A DNA stretch of 64,000 bases from Paenibacillus sp. Soil766 (GCF_001428105.1 NZ_LMSJ01000045.1:300318-364317); one strand, 5' to 3'. Positions 16,653 through 25,123 are shown, numbered from the stretch's first letter. Translations and numbers: made by a program. Notes: generated by a model not told the origin, from the sequence alone.

Positions 16653-18659
16653 ATGGCAATCAAATCAATTAAGTACAAAATTATTTGGCCTTTAATGGTT
16701 GTGTTGTTTGCAGTGTCCGTAGGGACAGCGACAATTACGTATCAACAGACGGCTGATAGCCTTCATGAAAAAGGCTTCACGACCCTAGAAACAGCTAGAA
16801 TTGGAATTGAAAACGCTATAATTGCGAGAAAGACGACAGAAAGTGTGATGGAGAAGGAAATGGTCGGACAGGCAGCCCTACTGTCATACATGTATGATAA
16901 AATTCCGATGAACTTTAAGCAAGCTGTCGAAATAGCTGAGCGCACAGGTATAGATGAGTTTTGGATCACGAATGCGCAGGGACAGTTGGTACTGACGAAT
17001 GCGGGTGAAAAGATTGATTTTAATTTCGGTGCTGACCCGAAGAATCAGGCCTACGAGTTTATGGATCTAATTTCTGGCAAGCAAAAAGTTGTCACACAGC
17101 CGGCTCAACAGCGAAGTGTTGATCCCAAGGTATATAAATACGTCGGAGTGTCCGGTTGGACATCGCCACGCATTGTCCAAACGGGAAGAGATGGAGCCAC
17201 ATTAACTGAACTCGATAGTAAAATAGGCGCGAAGCCGGTGCTGACGCAATTAAAGACGGAGCTAGGTGGAGATGTACTATTCGCGGGAGTGGTTGATTCC
17301 ACGGGCAAACTCGTTGCCTCGTCCGATGATGCGATTACGCTGTTAGATGCGAAGCTGCTAGATTCCCTTAGTGTAAGTTTAACTGGGGACCATAAAGCGT
17401 ACAAAACAATGTCCTACAATGGAACGAAAGCTAAGTATTACTTTAGAGCGTTGTCGACAGGACAAGTGCTTGTACTGACGTTGTCGGAACAAGTCTTGAC
17501 AAACTTCTTCTACACGACATGCATTGCCACATTGGCTGGCTTGTTGATCGCGGGGGCTGTCTTATTTTATATTGTTAGTCGCCAGTTCAAAAGGCTGGAG
17601 AGACTGCAGTCAGCCATGGTTGCGATCGCTCAGGGAGATGGAGATTTAACAAGAAGGCTTCCCGATACCTCTATGGACGAAATCGGCAAATTGTCCACAG
17701 CGACTAATCAATTTATTGAGAAAATTCATGTGATCGTCAAGGATGTTAAACAATCTGCTCATCTGAGCAAAGGAAACGCCGATCATATTAAAGATTCGAT
17801 GAAGCACACCAATGCGATTTCATATGAAATTAATACGACCATTCACGAATTGGCAACAGCCGCTGGAAGTCAGGCAGAGGTCGTGGAGGATGGGTTGAAG
17901 GGCGTACACGAATTGGCGGATTTGATTGACGACACGAAAGGGCATGTTCAAATTCTACAGAATAATAGTGCGATTATTCGTGAGAAGGAAGAGCGAGGCG
18001 CTGAAGCGATGCGATCGATGATCGAATTGATCCGTAGTAACGTTACCGTGACCAAAGAAGTAGCATCCAGTGTAAGCAAGCTTATGCAGGATATCGACGC
18101 CATTAAAGAGATGGTCACCACGATCCACGCCATCTCAAGACAAACGAATTTACTTGCACTTAACGCTTCGATTGAGGCAGCACGAGCTGGTGAAAACGGC
18201 CGAGGATTCGCTGTAGTCGCTGCAGAGGTGAGAACACTTTCCGTTCAAGCGGGCGAGGCTTCTGAGCATATTCAGACGTTGATTGAGAATGTCTTGCACT
18301 CTGCACAGCAAACATCCGCAGCGATGGAGCAGTCACTTCACATCGTTGGTTCTCAAGAAGAGAACGCAGGACAGACATCGGATACATTCGATTTCATTAA
18401 TTCTTCTTTGAAGCAAATCCATGAATCCATTGAAAGTATCACGGCAGATATGGCGCATGTCGATAGCCGTAAAAACATAATTGTCGGCTTTATCGAGCTT
18501 TCCTCTGCGAGTTCCGAAGAAACGGCAGCAAGCTCCGAGGAAGTGTTGGCTAACGTTGAGACACTGGGACAAATGTTCGAGCGCGTACATAAAGAGTCGA
18601 TCGAGCTTCATGATCAGATGTCAGGCTTGCAAGATGTGGTTGATCGATTTAAGGTTTAG
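16653..18659 (+). CDS. Methyl-accepting chemotaxis protein
   Basis: A 668-residue membrane chemoreceptor. TM1 lies at about 11-28 and TM2 at about 286-309, enclosing a double-Cache-sized extracellular sensor. A HAMP domain follows (around 311-363), then a long signalling hairpin whose tip reads [18 protein letters not shown] and [13 protein letters not shown], which contacts CheA/CheW. The late [15 protein letters not shown] is a typical methylation region. The start is ATG at 16653 with AAAAGGGAG upstream, not the longer frame from 16590. No other chemotaxis gene is nearby. The ligand is unknown. Confidence 0.93.
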   Translation: MAIKSIKYKIIWPLMVVLFAVSVGTATITYQQTADSLHEKGFTTLETARIGIENAIIARKTTESVMEKEMVGQAALLSYMYDKIPMNFKQAVEIAERTGIDEFWITNAQGQLVLTNAGEKIDFNFGADPKNQAYEFMDLISGKQKVVTQPAQQRSVDPKVYKYVGVSGWTSPRIVQTGRDGATLTELDSKIGAKPVLTQLKTELGGDVLFAGVVDSTGKLVASSDDAITLLDAKLLDSLSVSLTGDHKAYKTMSYNGTKAKYYFRALSTGQVLVLTLSEQVLTNFFYTTCIATLAGLLIAGAVLFYIVSRQFKRLERLQSAMVAIAQGDGDLTRRLPDTSMDEIGKLSTATNQFIEKIHVIVKDVKQSAHLSKGNADHIKDSMKHTNAISYEINTTIHELATAAGSQAEVVEDGLKGVHELADLIDDTKGHVQILQNNSAIIREKEERGAEAMRSMIELIRSNVTVTKEVASSVSKLMQDIDAIKEMVTTIHAISRQTNLLALNASIEAARAGENGRGFAVVAAEVRTLSVQAGEASEHIQTLIENVLHSAQQTSAAMEQSLHIVGSQEENAGQTSDTFDFINSSLKQIHESIESITADMAHVDSRKNIIVGFIELSSASSEETAASSEEVLANVETLGQMFERVHKESIELHDQMSGLQDVVDRFKV

Positions 18660-18672
18660 AGGTTTAGGTGCG

Positions 18673-18700
18673 AGAAAGAACCCTGGGAAGGGTTCTTTCT
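18673..18700 (+). terminator. Hairpin after the chemoreceptor gene
   Basis: AGAAAGAACCC and GGGTTCTTTCT form a perfect 11-bp stem with a short loop. The T-run is interrupted, so termination may be moderate. Confidence 0.65.
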
Positions 18701-18860
18701 GCGTAAGGGAAGATGATGCAGCGGTTAATTGGTATCGCAATACATGGTGGCAAAGATTCAGAGTGAAATATTAACGTGCAGGTAAATGCTAAATATTGTC
18801 GAATTTATTTCTAGATAAACAAAAATTATGGATTTAATCTGAAACGATTGGAGAGGTATC

Positions 18861-19595
18861 ATGAAAAGGATATTTTTTGTGACTATCACATTACTTTTAC
18901 TAGTTTCGAGTTGGGCTAGTGCATCAAGCTTGAATGGTGATTTTGAAGGGAATCCAATCATCTCTGTGAAAACTAATGGACAAGACTTAAAGGTAGAAGA
19001 TGTTCCAGCCATCATTTACAAAGATAGAACAATGGTTCCGATCTATTTACTCAAACAATTGGGGTTGGGTGTAGCTTGGAATAGTAGTAACTACAGCGTG
19101 AATGTAACCATTCCTCAACAATCGGCTAATCCAACAAAAGAGGAATTGGTAGTAAATGATCATTTGCTGATTGAGAATACCTATCATATTTTGAGGGACT
19201 TGGATGAAGCAATGTGGAAATTCGTCAACACATTTGAATACTATGAGAAAGTAGATAATCCTTCAAACTACACGCAACTGCTTGATGAGGAATATAAGAA
19301 TTTAATGAACCAACATATCGAATCCGTTCAACTATCATTGAAAATAATTCAAAGTGTAAAATCCGACAATCAAATAGACAATATTATGAAAAGTCAGGCC
19401 AAAGCTCTGGGAAGTGTCACACAATTAAAGAATCTGCTTTCCATCCAAATCTCCCCTCAAGGAAACTCTCAGATTGCTGCCAATTTAAAAATTAGTATGC
19501 TGGACTGCTTACAGGTTCTTAGAAAAAACATTGACAATACTAAGAAAATTGAACATGACTTACTTCTGAAAGAGATGGAAATATTCTTGCAATGA
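18861..19595 (+). CDS. Stalk-domain (copper amine oxidase N-terminal-like) secreted protein
   Basis: A 244-residue exported protein with a signal peptide ending near SWASAS (residue about 22). Residues 30-90 match the copper-amine-oxidase-N-like 'stalk' domain: VKTNGQDLKVEDVPAIIYKDRTMVPI followed by LGLGVAWNSSNYSVNV. These domains are common in Paenibacillus surface proteins and are not oxidases. The remaining 150 residues are helical with no recognised motif. TTGGAGAGG lies upstream of the start. It is the first of three stalk proteins in the window. Confidence 0.85.
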   Translation: MKRIFFVTITLLLLVSSWASASSLNGDFEGNPIISVKTNGQDLKVEDVPAIIYKDRTMVPIYLLKQLGLGVAWNSSNYSVNVTIPQQSANPTKEELVVNDHLLIENTYHILRDLDEAMWKFVNTFEYYEKVDNPSNYTQLLDEEYKNLMNQHIESVQLSLKIIQSVKSDNQIDNIMKSQAKALGSVTQLKNLLSIQISPQGNSQIAANLKISMLDCLQVLRKNIDNTKKIEHDLLLKEMEIFLQ

Positions 19596-19904
19596 TACAT
19601 ATACTATAGTTGACTCTTCACCAGTCCTATTTTTTAGTAGTCCTATATGTTGTTATTAAAACTGTCAATACTCCAATGAGTAATGCAGAAAGAATTGAGA
19701 GAAAAACGTCAGTTGTTGACGATGATTATCACTTGAATGAAAGCCTGTGCGAAATATTGCATGGGCATTTTTTTTGAAGCAAAATTGTTCCAATACATAT
19801 TTATGCCCCTCAAATTGCCTCTTGAAATATTTTGAGTAACGTAAGGTGAAAATATGCAACAAAAAAACCCTTATATATCAAGGGTTTCATCGTTGTTTTT
19901 GGTA
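19596..19904. other. Intergenic region with a possible degraded membrane peptide
   Basis: No intact gene is visible. On the minus strand, 19627-19717 would encode a hydrophobic stretch (VFLSILSALLIGVLTVLITT then YRTTKK and a stop), but it has no in-frame start and a stop codon just upstream. It may be a gene remnant. The right end holds the terminator of the tRNA-Val gene. Confidence 0.4.
19863..19889 (-). terminator. Terminator after tRNA-Val
   Basis: AAACCCTT and AAGGGTTT form a short stem; on the minus strand it is followed by seven T. It lies 16 bases past the tRNA 3' end. Confidence 0.8.
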
Positions 19905-19977
19905 TGACCTGTAGTGGGCTCGAACCACTGACCCCTACCCTGTCAAGATAGTGCTCTCCCAGCTGAGCTAACAAGTC
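19905..19977 (-). tRNA. tRNA-Val (GAC)
   Basis: A 73-nt cloverleaf without an encoded CCA. The acceptor stem is GACTTGT with ACAGGTC (one G-T pair). The D arm is AGCTCAGCTGGGAGAGC, the anticodon loop TTGACAG gives anticodon GAC, and the T arm is AGTGG-TTCGAGC-CCACT. It is a single tRNA gene with its own terminator. Confidence 0.93.
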
Positions 19978-20038
19978 GTTTATGGATACAGGGAGTAATA
20001 TACCAAAAAATCGAGAGATTGTCAATTGTTGGACTGTG

Positions 20039-20203
20039 TTACTTCTGCCAGAAAAGGATTAGCTTATGCAGGGGAGAATAAGGCTTTCGTCTCTTTTTGG
20101 ATCGTGGAATAAAGAAAATTTGATCAGGTTGTTCGATTGCAGAATCTGTTTCTTTAGCGAGTAGAAGGGATAGCTCATCTGGTGTAATTCCTCGTGATGT
20201 CAT
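20039..20203 (-). CDS. Possible small basic protein (54 aa)
   Basis: A short frame reads MTSRGITPDELSLLLAKE and continues to a basic segment IPRSKKRRKPYSP before a TAA stop. GAGAGG lies upstream, but about 14 bases from the ATG, so translation is uncertain. I do not recognise it. The composition (acidic helix, then basic tail) looks protein-like, and the region has no other explanation. Confidence 0.35.
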   Translation of the reverse strand: MTSRGITPDELSLLLAKETDSAIEQPDQIFFIPRSKKRRKPYSPLHKLILFWQK

Positions 20204-20335
20204 TGCTAGTTATCAGCCTCTCTGGTCAAGATAGTGAAGTTAATGTACCATATTTGAACGATGTTTCCTAGTACAGCTTTCATCTTGCGTGAATTTATGG
20301 TAACTTGAGAACATTAGAGTTTGGGAGGATTAGCT

Positions 20336-20530
20336 ATGACGAAACAACAACATCGTTGGAATTTACGATTGAAGAGCAGCAATGTGTATTTAGGGACTGT
20401 ATACCTAGGAGATCCGCTTCCTGAGGTGGAAGATGTGATTATGATCGGTGAGAAGAAATACACGATTCTTGAGCTCGGCAGCACACGTGACGCAAGTGAC
20501 GTATTTGTTGAAGAAGTTAAGAAAAAGTAG
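20336..20530 (+). CDS. Small conserved-looking hypothetical protein (64 aa)
   Basis: The frame begins ATG at 20336, with TTGGGAGGAT eight bases upstream, and encodes MTKQQHRWNLRLKSSNVYLG and a Lys-rich end. The internal DVIMIGEKKYTILELGST suggests a small beta-rich fold. No membrane or metal motifs are visible. It is followed by a strong terminator, so it is probably its own transcription unit. Function unknown. Confidence 0.7.
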   Translation: MTKQQHRWNLRLKSSNVYLGTVYLGDPLPEVEDVIMIGEKKYTILELGSTRDASDVFVEEVKKK

Positions 20531-20541
20531 TGGGAATAGTC

Positions 20542-20575
20542 GAAGGAGCAGATCTAAGTGATCTGCTCCTTCTTT
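20542..20575. terminator. Bidirectional terminator
   Basis: GAAGGAGCAGATC (20542-20554) pairs perfectly with GATCTGCTCCTTC (20560-20572) over 13 bp. It lies between two convergent genes. Confidence 0.85.
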
Positions 20576-20578
20576 GCA

Positions 20579-20869
20579 TTAAGCAATTTGATATAAGGAA
20601 GCAAGGCAATCAACGAACATTCTATTATACTCTTCACGTGAGAGGTCTTTACTGCAGGCGATGTCCCTTCCTAAAAATTGAAACCAAGTGATTTCTGTCA
20701 GGTTTTTTTTATACACAAACTTGTCATGTTGAATAAGAAAGGTATCGTTTTCGAAAAAAGGGACTTTGTCAAATTGCAGGGCAGGTTCGTTTTGCTTTTC
20801 GCTTACTAATGTGGCCAGTAGGATTAACATGCGGAAAGGGTCACGGAAAATTTCATATTGCGTGGTCAT
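20579..20869 (-). CDS. Hypothetical protein (96 aa)
   Basis: A small soluble protein beginning MTTQYEIFRDPFRMLILLAT, with a single Cys pair far apart and an aromatic-rich middle. AAAGGAG lies 11 bases before the chosen ATG at 20869; a longer GTG start at 20881 is too close to that site. I do not recognise the family. It is convergent with the preceding gene and shares a terminator with it. Confidence 0.6.
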   Translation of the reverse strand: MTTQYEIFRDPFRMLILLATLVSEKQNEPALQFDKVPFFENDTFLIQHDKFVYKKNLTEITWFQFLGRDIACSKDLSREEYNRMFVDCLASLYQIA

Positions 20870-20993
20870 AGCTTTCAACACTCCTTTATCGGATATCCGA
20901 GCAAGGTAATCATACTAAAACTAGTGGATTAATTATAGATGTTCGCGGAAACTGGTGAGGAAATTCAAGGGAAATCGGAGGAATTTGAAGGAA

Positions 20994-21047
20994 ATAGAAA
21001 AAAAGACTGAAGGTCACTCTAAGGAGGATCGAGTGATTCAGTCTTTT
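20994..21047 (-). terminator. Terminator of the SASP gene
   Basis: AAAAGACTGAA and TTCAGTCTTTT form the outer stem with inner TCACTC/GAGTGA. Read on the minus strand it ends in a run of seven T. Confidence 0.85.
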
Positions 21048-21072
21048 TTGAGCTTGCTCCTACATCAAAGGA

Positions 21073-21282
21073 TTAGCGTTTGTAGCCGCCTAGAGATTGT
21101 TCAGCGATTTGCACTAATCTTTTTGTGATGTTGCCACCGATTGAGCCAGCATCACGTGTTGCTAAATTACCGTTGTAACCAGAAGGGGAGAGAGGTACAC
21201 CAAGTTCCTGAGCGACTTCATACTTCATTTGATCAAGTGCTGCTTTTGCTTGTTGGACGACTAACGTGTTAGATCTAGCCAT
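21073..21282 (-). CDS. Alpha/beta-type small acid-soluble spore protein
   Basis: A 69-residue DNA-binding protein that coats spore DNA in the forespore. Family landmarks are ALDQMKYEVAQELGVPL, the GPR protease-type region and RDAGSIGGNITKRLVQIAEQ. Length and order are normal. The start has AAAAAGGAGATGA upstream. A TGAATA and AATAATA pair further upstream fits a forespore sigma-G promoter. This gene is the clearest evidence that the organism forms endospores. Confidence 0.95.
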   Translation of the reverse strand: MARSNTLVVQQAKAALDQMKYEVAQELGVPLSPSGYNGNLATRDAGSIGGNITKRLVQIAEQSLGGYKR

Positions 21283-21314
21283 TCAAAATCATCTCCTTTT
21301 TTATGGTACACCAG

Positions 21315-21344
21315 TATTATTTGAATGTTCAGAAAATTTATTCA
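21315..21344 (-). promoter_or_regulatory. Possible sigma-G promoter of the SASP gene
   Basis: On the minus strand TGAATA (21344-21339), a 17-base spacer and AATAATA (21321-21315) match most of the sigma-G consensus (TGMATA, CATACTA). Its position about 35 bases before the start fits. Confidence 0.5.
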
Positions 21345-21382
21345 CTGAAATCAAAAAAACTTTTAGTATGTAAAATCAATAA

Positions 21383-21407
21383 ACCCCCAACTGTTAAGTT
21401 GAGGGGG
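21383..21407 (-). terminator. Terminator of the acidic protein gene
   Basis: CCCCCAACT and AGTTGAGGGGG form a stable stem with one mismatch. On the minus strand it is followed by TTTATTGATTTT. It lies 30 bases past the stop codon. Confidence 0.7.
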
Positions 21408-21436
21408 ATATTTAATCATGTATGATAACGGTTACA

Positions 21437-21592
21437 TTATTCTTCGGATTGTTCTGCTTCTTCCTCTGCAGCAGCTGCTTCTTCAATCGCTTCAGCGATT
21501 ACTTCTTCAGCCTCTTGACTTACCACTTCTTCAGTGGATTCAGCAGAGATTTCTTCTTCATTTTGTTGAACTACTTCTTCTTCTTGGCTCAT
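21437..21592 (-). CDS. Extremely acidic small protein (51 aa)
   Basis: The frame starts at the ATG at 21592, which has a strong AGAGGAGGTGACAAAC leader. The product begins MSQEEEVVQQNEEEIS and ends AAAAEEEAEQSEE. By my count 21 of 51 residues are Glu, and there is no Lys, Arg or His, so the charge is strongly negative. It should form a single helix or stay disordered. The good ribosome binding site and own terminator argue for a real gene. Function unknown. Confidence 0.7.
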   Translation of the reverse strand: MSQEEEVVQQNEEEISAESTEEVVSQEAEEVIAEAIEEAAAAEEEAEQSEE

Positions 21593-21879
21593 GTTTGTCA
21601 CCTCCTCTGATACGTATAGTAACATTGTAGCACTTCTAATAGCATATACAAGTAGGTTGGGAGTGAGTCTAATAGATTTAATGTAGTCTTAATTGTTTTG
21701 TCAATCTATAGGGAAATAGTCATGCAAAACAAGTCGGATACAGTGGGAAAACCCAATATTTTCGCGGATTTCAGCTTGTATGCATGTTTTATTTTACTAT
21801 GAATATAAATGAGGCTATGCAACAATATTTGATGGTTTACTATGCTGAGTTTCTACGGAAACTCATAGGAGGAATCCGA

Positions 21880-22206
21880 ATGAATCGGTCGGATGTTATT
21901 TTAGAGCTACAACTTGTACCAGAATTATTGAAACAAGCGGAAGCTATTTATGTCGATGCGGTATCAGAGTTGAATTGGGCAAAGCATATGCTTCTAACGA
22001 AGGAGTATGAAGTGATTGGTGAAGGGCTCGTAACAGGGAAGAATGAACTTCAGCGGCAGGCGGAACTATGGCCACATACGAAAGAGTTGCAAAAACAGGT
22101 TTTACAGATGGAAGATTCCGTAGAGCATACCAAGGTGGAGTTCCATTTTTACAAACGGAAATTAGAAAACCTGCAAATCATCGCTAAGCTCATGACTATT
22201 TTATAA
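21880..22206 (+). CDS. Helical coiled-coil hypothetical protein (108 aa)
   Basis: The product begins MNRSDVILELQLVPELLKQA and is almost entirely helical and charged, with heptad-like Leu/Ile spacing near ELQKQVLQMEDSVEHTKVEF. ATG at 21880 is chosen because TAGGAGGAATCCGA lies directly upstream; the longer frame from 21784 has no such site. No membrane segment or catalytic motif is seen. Function unknown. Confidence 0.72.
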   Translation: MNRSDVILELQLVPELLKQAEAIYVDAVSELNWAKHMLLTKEYEVIGEGLVTGKNELQRQAELWPHTKELQKQVLQMEDSVEHTKVEFHFYKRKLENLQIIAKLMTIL

Positions 22207-22383
22207 TCTCAGTAAAACGGAACATGGAAGTGGATGCCTGTGATCGAAAGATTGCAGGTTTTTTACTTTTTCATAAGCTGATTTAGAAAATTTGTTAGTT
22301 GTGATGTGGTTATCGTGGAGGGCAGTTGTACATCCTAAGGGTAGAATATACCAATGTGTGGTTTTACAGGAGGATTGTACAAA

Positions 22384-22935
22384 ATGAAATCAGTTCAATT
22401 TATGATGGCAGCCAGCTTGGGTCTCATGATGCTGACAGGTTGCCAAACAGTTAGAAGTACATCAACATCAGAGGCCACCACATCACCGGAAACGATACGT
22501 GTTGCGCTTATAGGAGCTAATAGCCAGTCAGTAGGTTCCGCACAATTAACCGCTGTCAGGGACGGTGTACAGATGAATGTGGAAGTCAGTGGGCTTTCTC
22601 CCGGTGTTCATGGTCTGCACATTCATGAGAAGTCTATATGTGAAGCTCCAACGTTTGATTCGGCAGGTGGGCATTTCAATCCACATATGAAGGAGCATGG
22701 CTTCCTTAATCCGAAGGGTGCTCATGCCGGCGATCTACCAAATCTTATTGTGGATGCTCAAGGTAATGGACGATTTAGCAGTGTTACGAAAGCAGTTGTT
22801 TTAGATAGGGATAAGCCTAACTCGCTATTTAAACCGGGCGGATCTAGTTTAGTTATCCATGAGAAAGCAGATGATTTGAAAACAGATCCATCTGGCAATT
22901 CGGGTAAGCGGATTGCTTGCGGTGCTGTGAAATAA
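22384..22935 (+). CDS. sodC: Cu/Zn superoxide dismutase lipoprotein
   Basis: A 183-residue protein with a lipoprotein signal (LMMLTGC, Cys near residue 20) that anchors it outside the membrane. All expected metal-site landmarks of Cu/Zn SOD are present: GLHIHEKSIC (two Cu ligands), GGHFNP (bridging His), KEHG, GAHAGDLPN (Zn His and Asp) and SLVIHEKADD (last Cu His). The two Cys that form the disulfide (SIC and IACGAV) and the active-site Arg in GKRIAC are kept. B. subtilis YojM lacks a Cu ligand, so this copy looks more complete. ACAGGAGG lies before the ATG at 22384. Confidence 0.9.
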   Translation: MKSVQFMMAASLGLMMLTGCQTVRSTSTSEATTSPETIRVALIGANSQSVGSAQLTAVRDGVQMNVEVSGLSPGVHGLHIHEKSICEAPTFDSAGGHFNPHMKEHGFLNPKGAHAGDLPNLIVDAQGNGRFSSVTKAVVLDRDKPNSLFKPGGSSLVIHEKADDLKTDPSGNSGKRIACGAVK

Positions 22936-22957
22936 GGGAAGGAAGGGTTTCGACAAC

Positions 22958-23542
22958 ATGATCAAAACACAGGATCTCAAGCTGCAAATGGATGAATTAA
23001 CCAAACAAAACGATATGGTACTCATTGAATTAGAGCAGGTCAAAAAAATGTTGATCTCAAGTGCCCAAGGCTCTCAAGACAATCAAGGGCAGCAGCAAGC
23101 TTCCTCTAATAATGGTGCAGCCGCAACAAATGGGTCGGTGAATGACACATCCCAAAGTCAAGGTCAAGCACAAGATCAATCACAGAATCAAGCACAAAGT
23201 CAAGCGCAAGGTCAGAATCAGAATCAGAATCAGAATCAGAATCAGAATCAAAATCAGAATCAAAATCAGAATCAAAATCAAAATCAAGGTCAAAATATGA
23301 AATCAGACCAAGGGAACTCGAGTAATCAGCAAGTAACTGATTTGGCGAATGAACTTTTGAAAATTAAAGATTTAGTTGTGAAATTGGAGCAAAAGACATC
23401 ACAGTACGTCAGCAGTCAGTCAAATGGCTCGCTCACGGAAAAGGATGCGGTGAATCTCATTTTGACTTTAATGAACGGAATGGTTGATTGGGCAAGTGAA
23501 TTTGTCTCGTCAAAGGCTTCTTCCAATGGTCAAGTACAGTAA
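22958..23542 (+). CDS. Gln/Asn-repeat protein, unknown function
   Basis: A 194-residue protein in three parts: an N-terminal coiled coil (MDELTKQNDMVLIELEQVKK), a central low-complexity region rich in Gln, Asn and Ser that becomes a run of about a dozen Asn-Gln pairs (around residues 86-110), and a helical C-terminal domain. No signal peptide is visible. It lies 22 bases after sodC and may be co-transcribed. The tract resembles prion-like or spore-coat low-complexity regions. Function unknown. Confidence 0.75.
   Translation: MIKTQDLKLQMDELTKQNDMVLIELEQVKKMLISSAQGSQDNQGQQQASSNNGAAATNGSVNDTSQSQGQAQDQSQNQAQSQAQGQNQNQNQNQNQNQNQNQNQNQNQNQGQNMKSDQGNSSNQQVTDLANELLKIKDLVVKLEQKTSQYVSSQSNGSLTEKDAVNLILTLMNGMVDWASEFVSSKASSNGQVQ
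23212..23286 (+). repeat. Hexanucleotide tandem repeat (CAGAAT/CAAAAT)
   Basis: About 12 tandem copies of a 6-base unit, varying only between CAGAAT and CAAAAT, encode alternating Gln and Asn. Because the unit is a multiple of three, length changes would keep the reading frame. Confidence 0.95.
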
Positions 23543-23562
23543 CTGAATCATACGAAAAAAGC

Positions 23563-23590
23563 AAAAAGGCTGAGTTCTCTCAGCCTTTTT
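23563..23590. terminator. Bidirectional terminator
   Basis: AAAAAGGCTGAG and CTCAGCCTTTTT form a perfect 12-bp stem with a TTCT loop, between two convergent genes. Confidence 0.9.
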
Positions 23591-23620
23591 ACCATGCCTA
23601 TAATGTAATTATTATTATAA

Positions 23621-24046
23621 TTAGGACTGTACAGCTTTAGCTTGCAAATTCATTTGTTTAGAGCAATACTCAATAATTTCACTACGTCTGACAATTCCAA
23701 TGAATTTGTCGGAATCATCGACGACAGGTACGAAGTTTTGTGCTTTCGCCAAATCAATCAGGTCAACCATATCCGCATGAATATGAACGGGTTTATTTTT
23801 CACACGTAGAGGTACCTCTTCTAGCACATGGCGATGAGCGTTCTCAAAGCCGATTTGCGCTGAATTTTTGAGAAACCAAAGTAAATCACCTTCCGTAACG
23901 GTTCCTACATAATGTCCATCGTCGGAAAGGATCGGGACAGCGGTATATCGATGATACTCCATGCGCTCCAACGTTTGACGAAGGGTTGCTTGTGGAGTCG
24001 CGGTAATGACTTCGGATTTAGGTAACAGGAAAAAAGCGATATTCAT
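23621..24046 (-). CDS. CBS-domain protein
   Basis: A 141-residue stand-alone pair of CBS domains. First domain: ATLRQTLERMEYHRYTAVPILSDDG through YVGTVTEGDLL. Second: DMVDLIDLAKAQNFVPVVDD through FIGIVRRSEIIEY. Such pairs bind adenine nucleotides or cyclic di-AMP and act as sensors. It differs from the B. subtilis DarB sequence as I recall it, so no ligand is assigned. The start has TAAGGAGTG upstream. It is divergent from the PAP2-like gene. Confidence 0.87.
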   Translation of the reverse strand: MNIAFFLLPKSEVITATPQATLRQTLERMEYHRYTAVPILSDDGHYVGTVTEGDLLWFLKNSAQIGFENAHRHVLEEVPLRVKNKPVHIHADMVDLIDLAKAQNFVPVVDDSDKFIGIVRRSEIIEYCSKQMNLQAKAVQS

Positions 24047-24146
24047 CAGTCACACTCCTTACATAAGAATCAATGTGTCTAGTATAACAAATTTTGCGCA
24101 TAGAATCTAAACCTGTGATGGATGCTAGTAGTGAGGTGAACGGAAA

Positions 24147-24605
24147 ATGAATCGAGCATTGACTACAGCCGTGATCGGTATTGGCGCCGCTCAAGCCATC
24201 AAATTACCTTTAACGTATATGTTTAGCAAGAAATGGGATTGGTCACAATTGGTTCAAACAGGTGGCATGCCTAGTTCGCATTCTTCAGGTGTGACGGCAC
24301 TTGCTACGTACATTGGGATGAAAAGAGGCTTCTCAGCCATTGATTTCGCAGTCAGCTCCGTATTCGGGGCTGTCGTCATGTATGATGCGATGGGCATTCG
24401 TAGATCCGCAGGTGAGATTGCAGTAGAAGTAAATGATTTAGACGAACAAGTTGAACGTATTGCTCTGCAGCACCCGGGGATCTATCACGCCAGAAGACGG
24501 AAAGCTTTAAAGGAACGATTGGGTCATTTACCACGCGAGGTTGCAGCTGGTGCCCTGCTAGGGTTTGCAATAGGTGCTTGCAGCTACTTAATCGAAAGAA
24601 AGTAA
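24147..24605 (+). CDS. Divergent PAP2 family protein (DUF212, YuiD-like)
   Basis: A 152-residue membrane protein. GGMPSSHSSGVTAL is the Ser-His region of the PAP2-related acid phosphatase fold, and MYDAMGIRRSAGEIAVEVN completes the family signature. Hydrophobic segments lie at about 5-22, 52-80 and 130-147. The family has no assigned substrate. It is read in the same direction as the GNAT gene 80 bases downstream. Confidence 0.88.
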   Translation: MNRALTTAVIGIGAAQAIKLPLTYMFSKKWDWSQLVQTGGMPSSHSSGVTALATYIGMKRGFSAIDFAVSSVFGAVVMYDAMGIRRSAGEIAVEVNDLDEQVERIALQHPGIYHARRRKALKERLGHLPREVAAGALLGFAIGACSYLIERK

Positions 24606-24685
24606 AGTGTAAACACTGTACGTGTGGACAACAATTCCGGAATGGGATAAGATCAAGAAACGATCTTAGAGAGGAAGAAGCCCAC

Positions 24686-25123
24686 ATGGAAACAATTCGT
24701 GTTACAACAATGGATCAACTGAAAGCTTGTTTTGCTGTGCGATTTAACGTATTTGTTGATGAACAGCAAGTGCCCGCACATCTTGAGATGGATGAAAAGG
24801 ATGAGTCTCCAGAATCCTGCCACCATTTTCTCATTATGGATGGTGAAATTCCAATTGCAACATCCAGATGGTATGAATATCAAGAAGCAAAAGCCAAGTT
24901 ACAACGTGTTGCTGTCTTGAAAGATTATAGAGGAAGATCGCTTGGGAAACAACTCATCCTTGCTATGGAAAGACAGGCGATCGAGCTTGGTTGCGAATAT
25001 GCGATACTTGATGCGCAATGTCAAGCAGAAGGCTTCTACAGTCAGTTGGGTTATACAGTAATCTCAGATGAACCTTTCTATGATGCCGGAATCCTGCATG
25101 TTAGAATGAAGAAAACACTTTAA
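24686..25123 (+). CDS. GNAT family N-acetyltransferase (ElaA-like)
   Basis: A 145-residue acetyltransferase. AVRFNVFVDEQQVPAHLEMDE is typical of the ElaA/YjcF branch, and VLKDYRGRSLGKQLI is the acetyl-CoA loop. The late LDAQCQAEGFYSQLGY is the usual C-terminal substrate loop. ATG at 24686 is preceded by GAGAGGAAG. The last four bases overlap the stop region of the convergent GGDEF-kinase gene. Substrate unknown. Confidence 0.85.
   Translation: METIRVTTMDQLKACFAVRFNVFVDEQQVPAHLEMDEKDESPESCHHFLIMDGEIPIATSRWYEYQEAKAKLQRVAVLKDYRGRSLGKQLILAMERQAIELGCEYAILDAQCQAEGFYSQLGYTVISDEPFYDAGILHVRMKKTL

Noticed and set aside
19810-20025. Minus-strand frame of 71 codons across tRNA-Val
   Set aside because: It is a translation of the tRNA and its terminator.
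23212-23286. Tandem repeats that could suggest a CRISPR or phase-variation tract
   Set aside because: The 6-base units lie in frame inside a gene and encode Asn-Gln pairs; there are no spacers, and length changes would not shift the frame.
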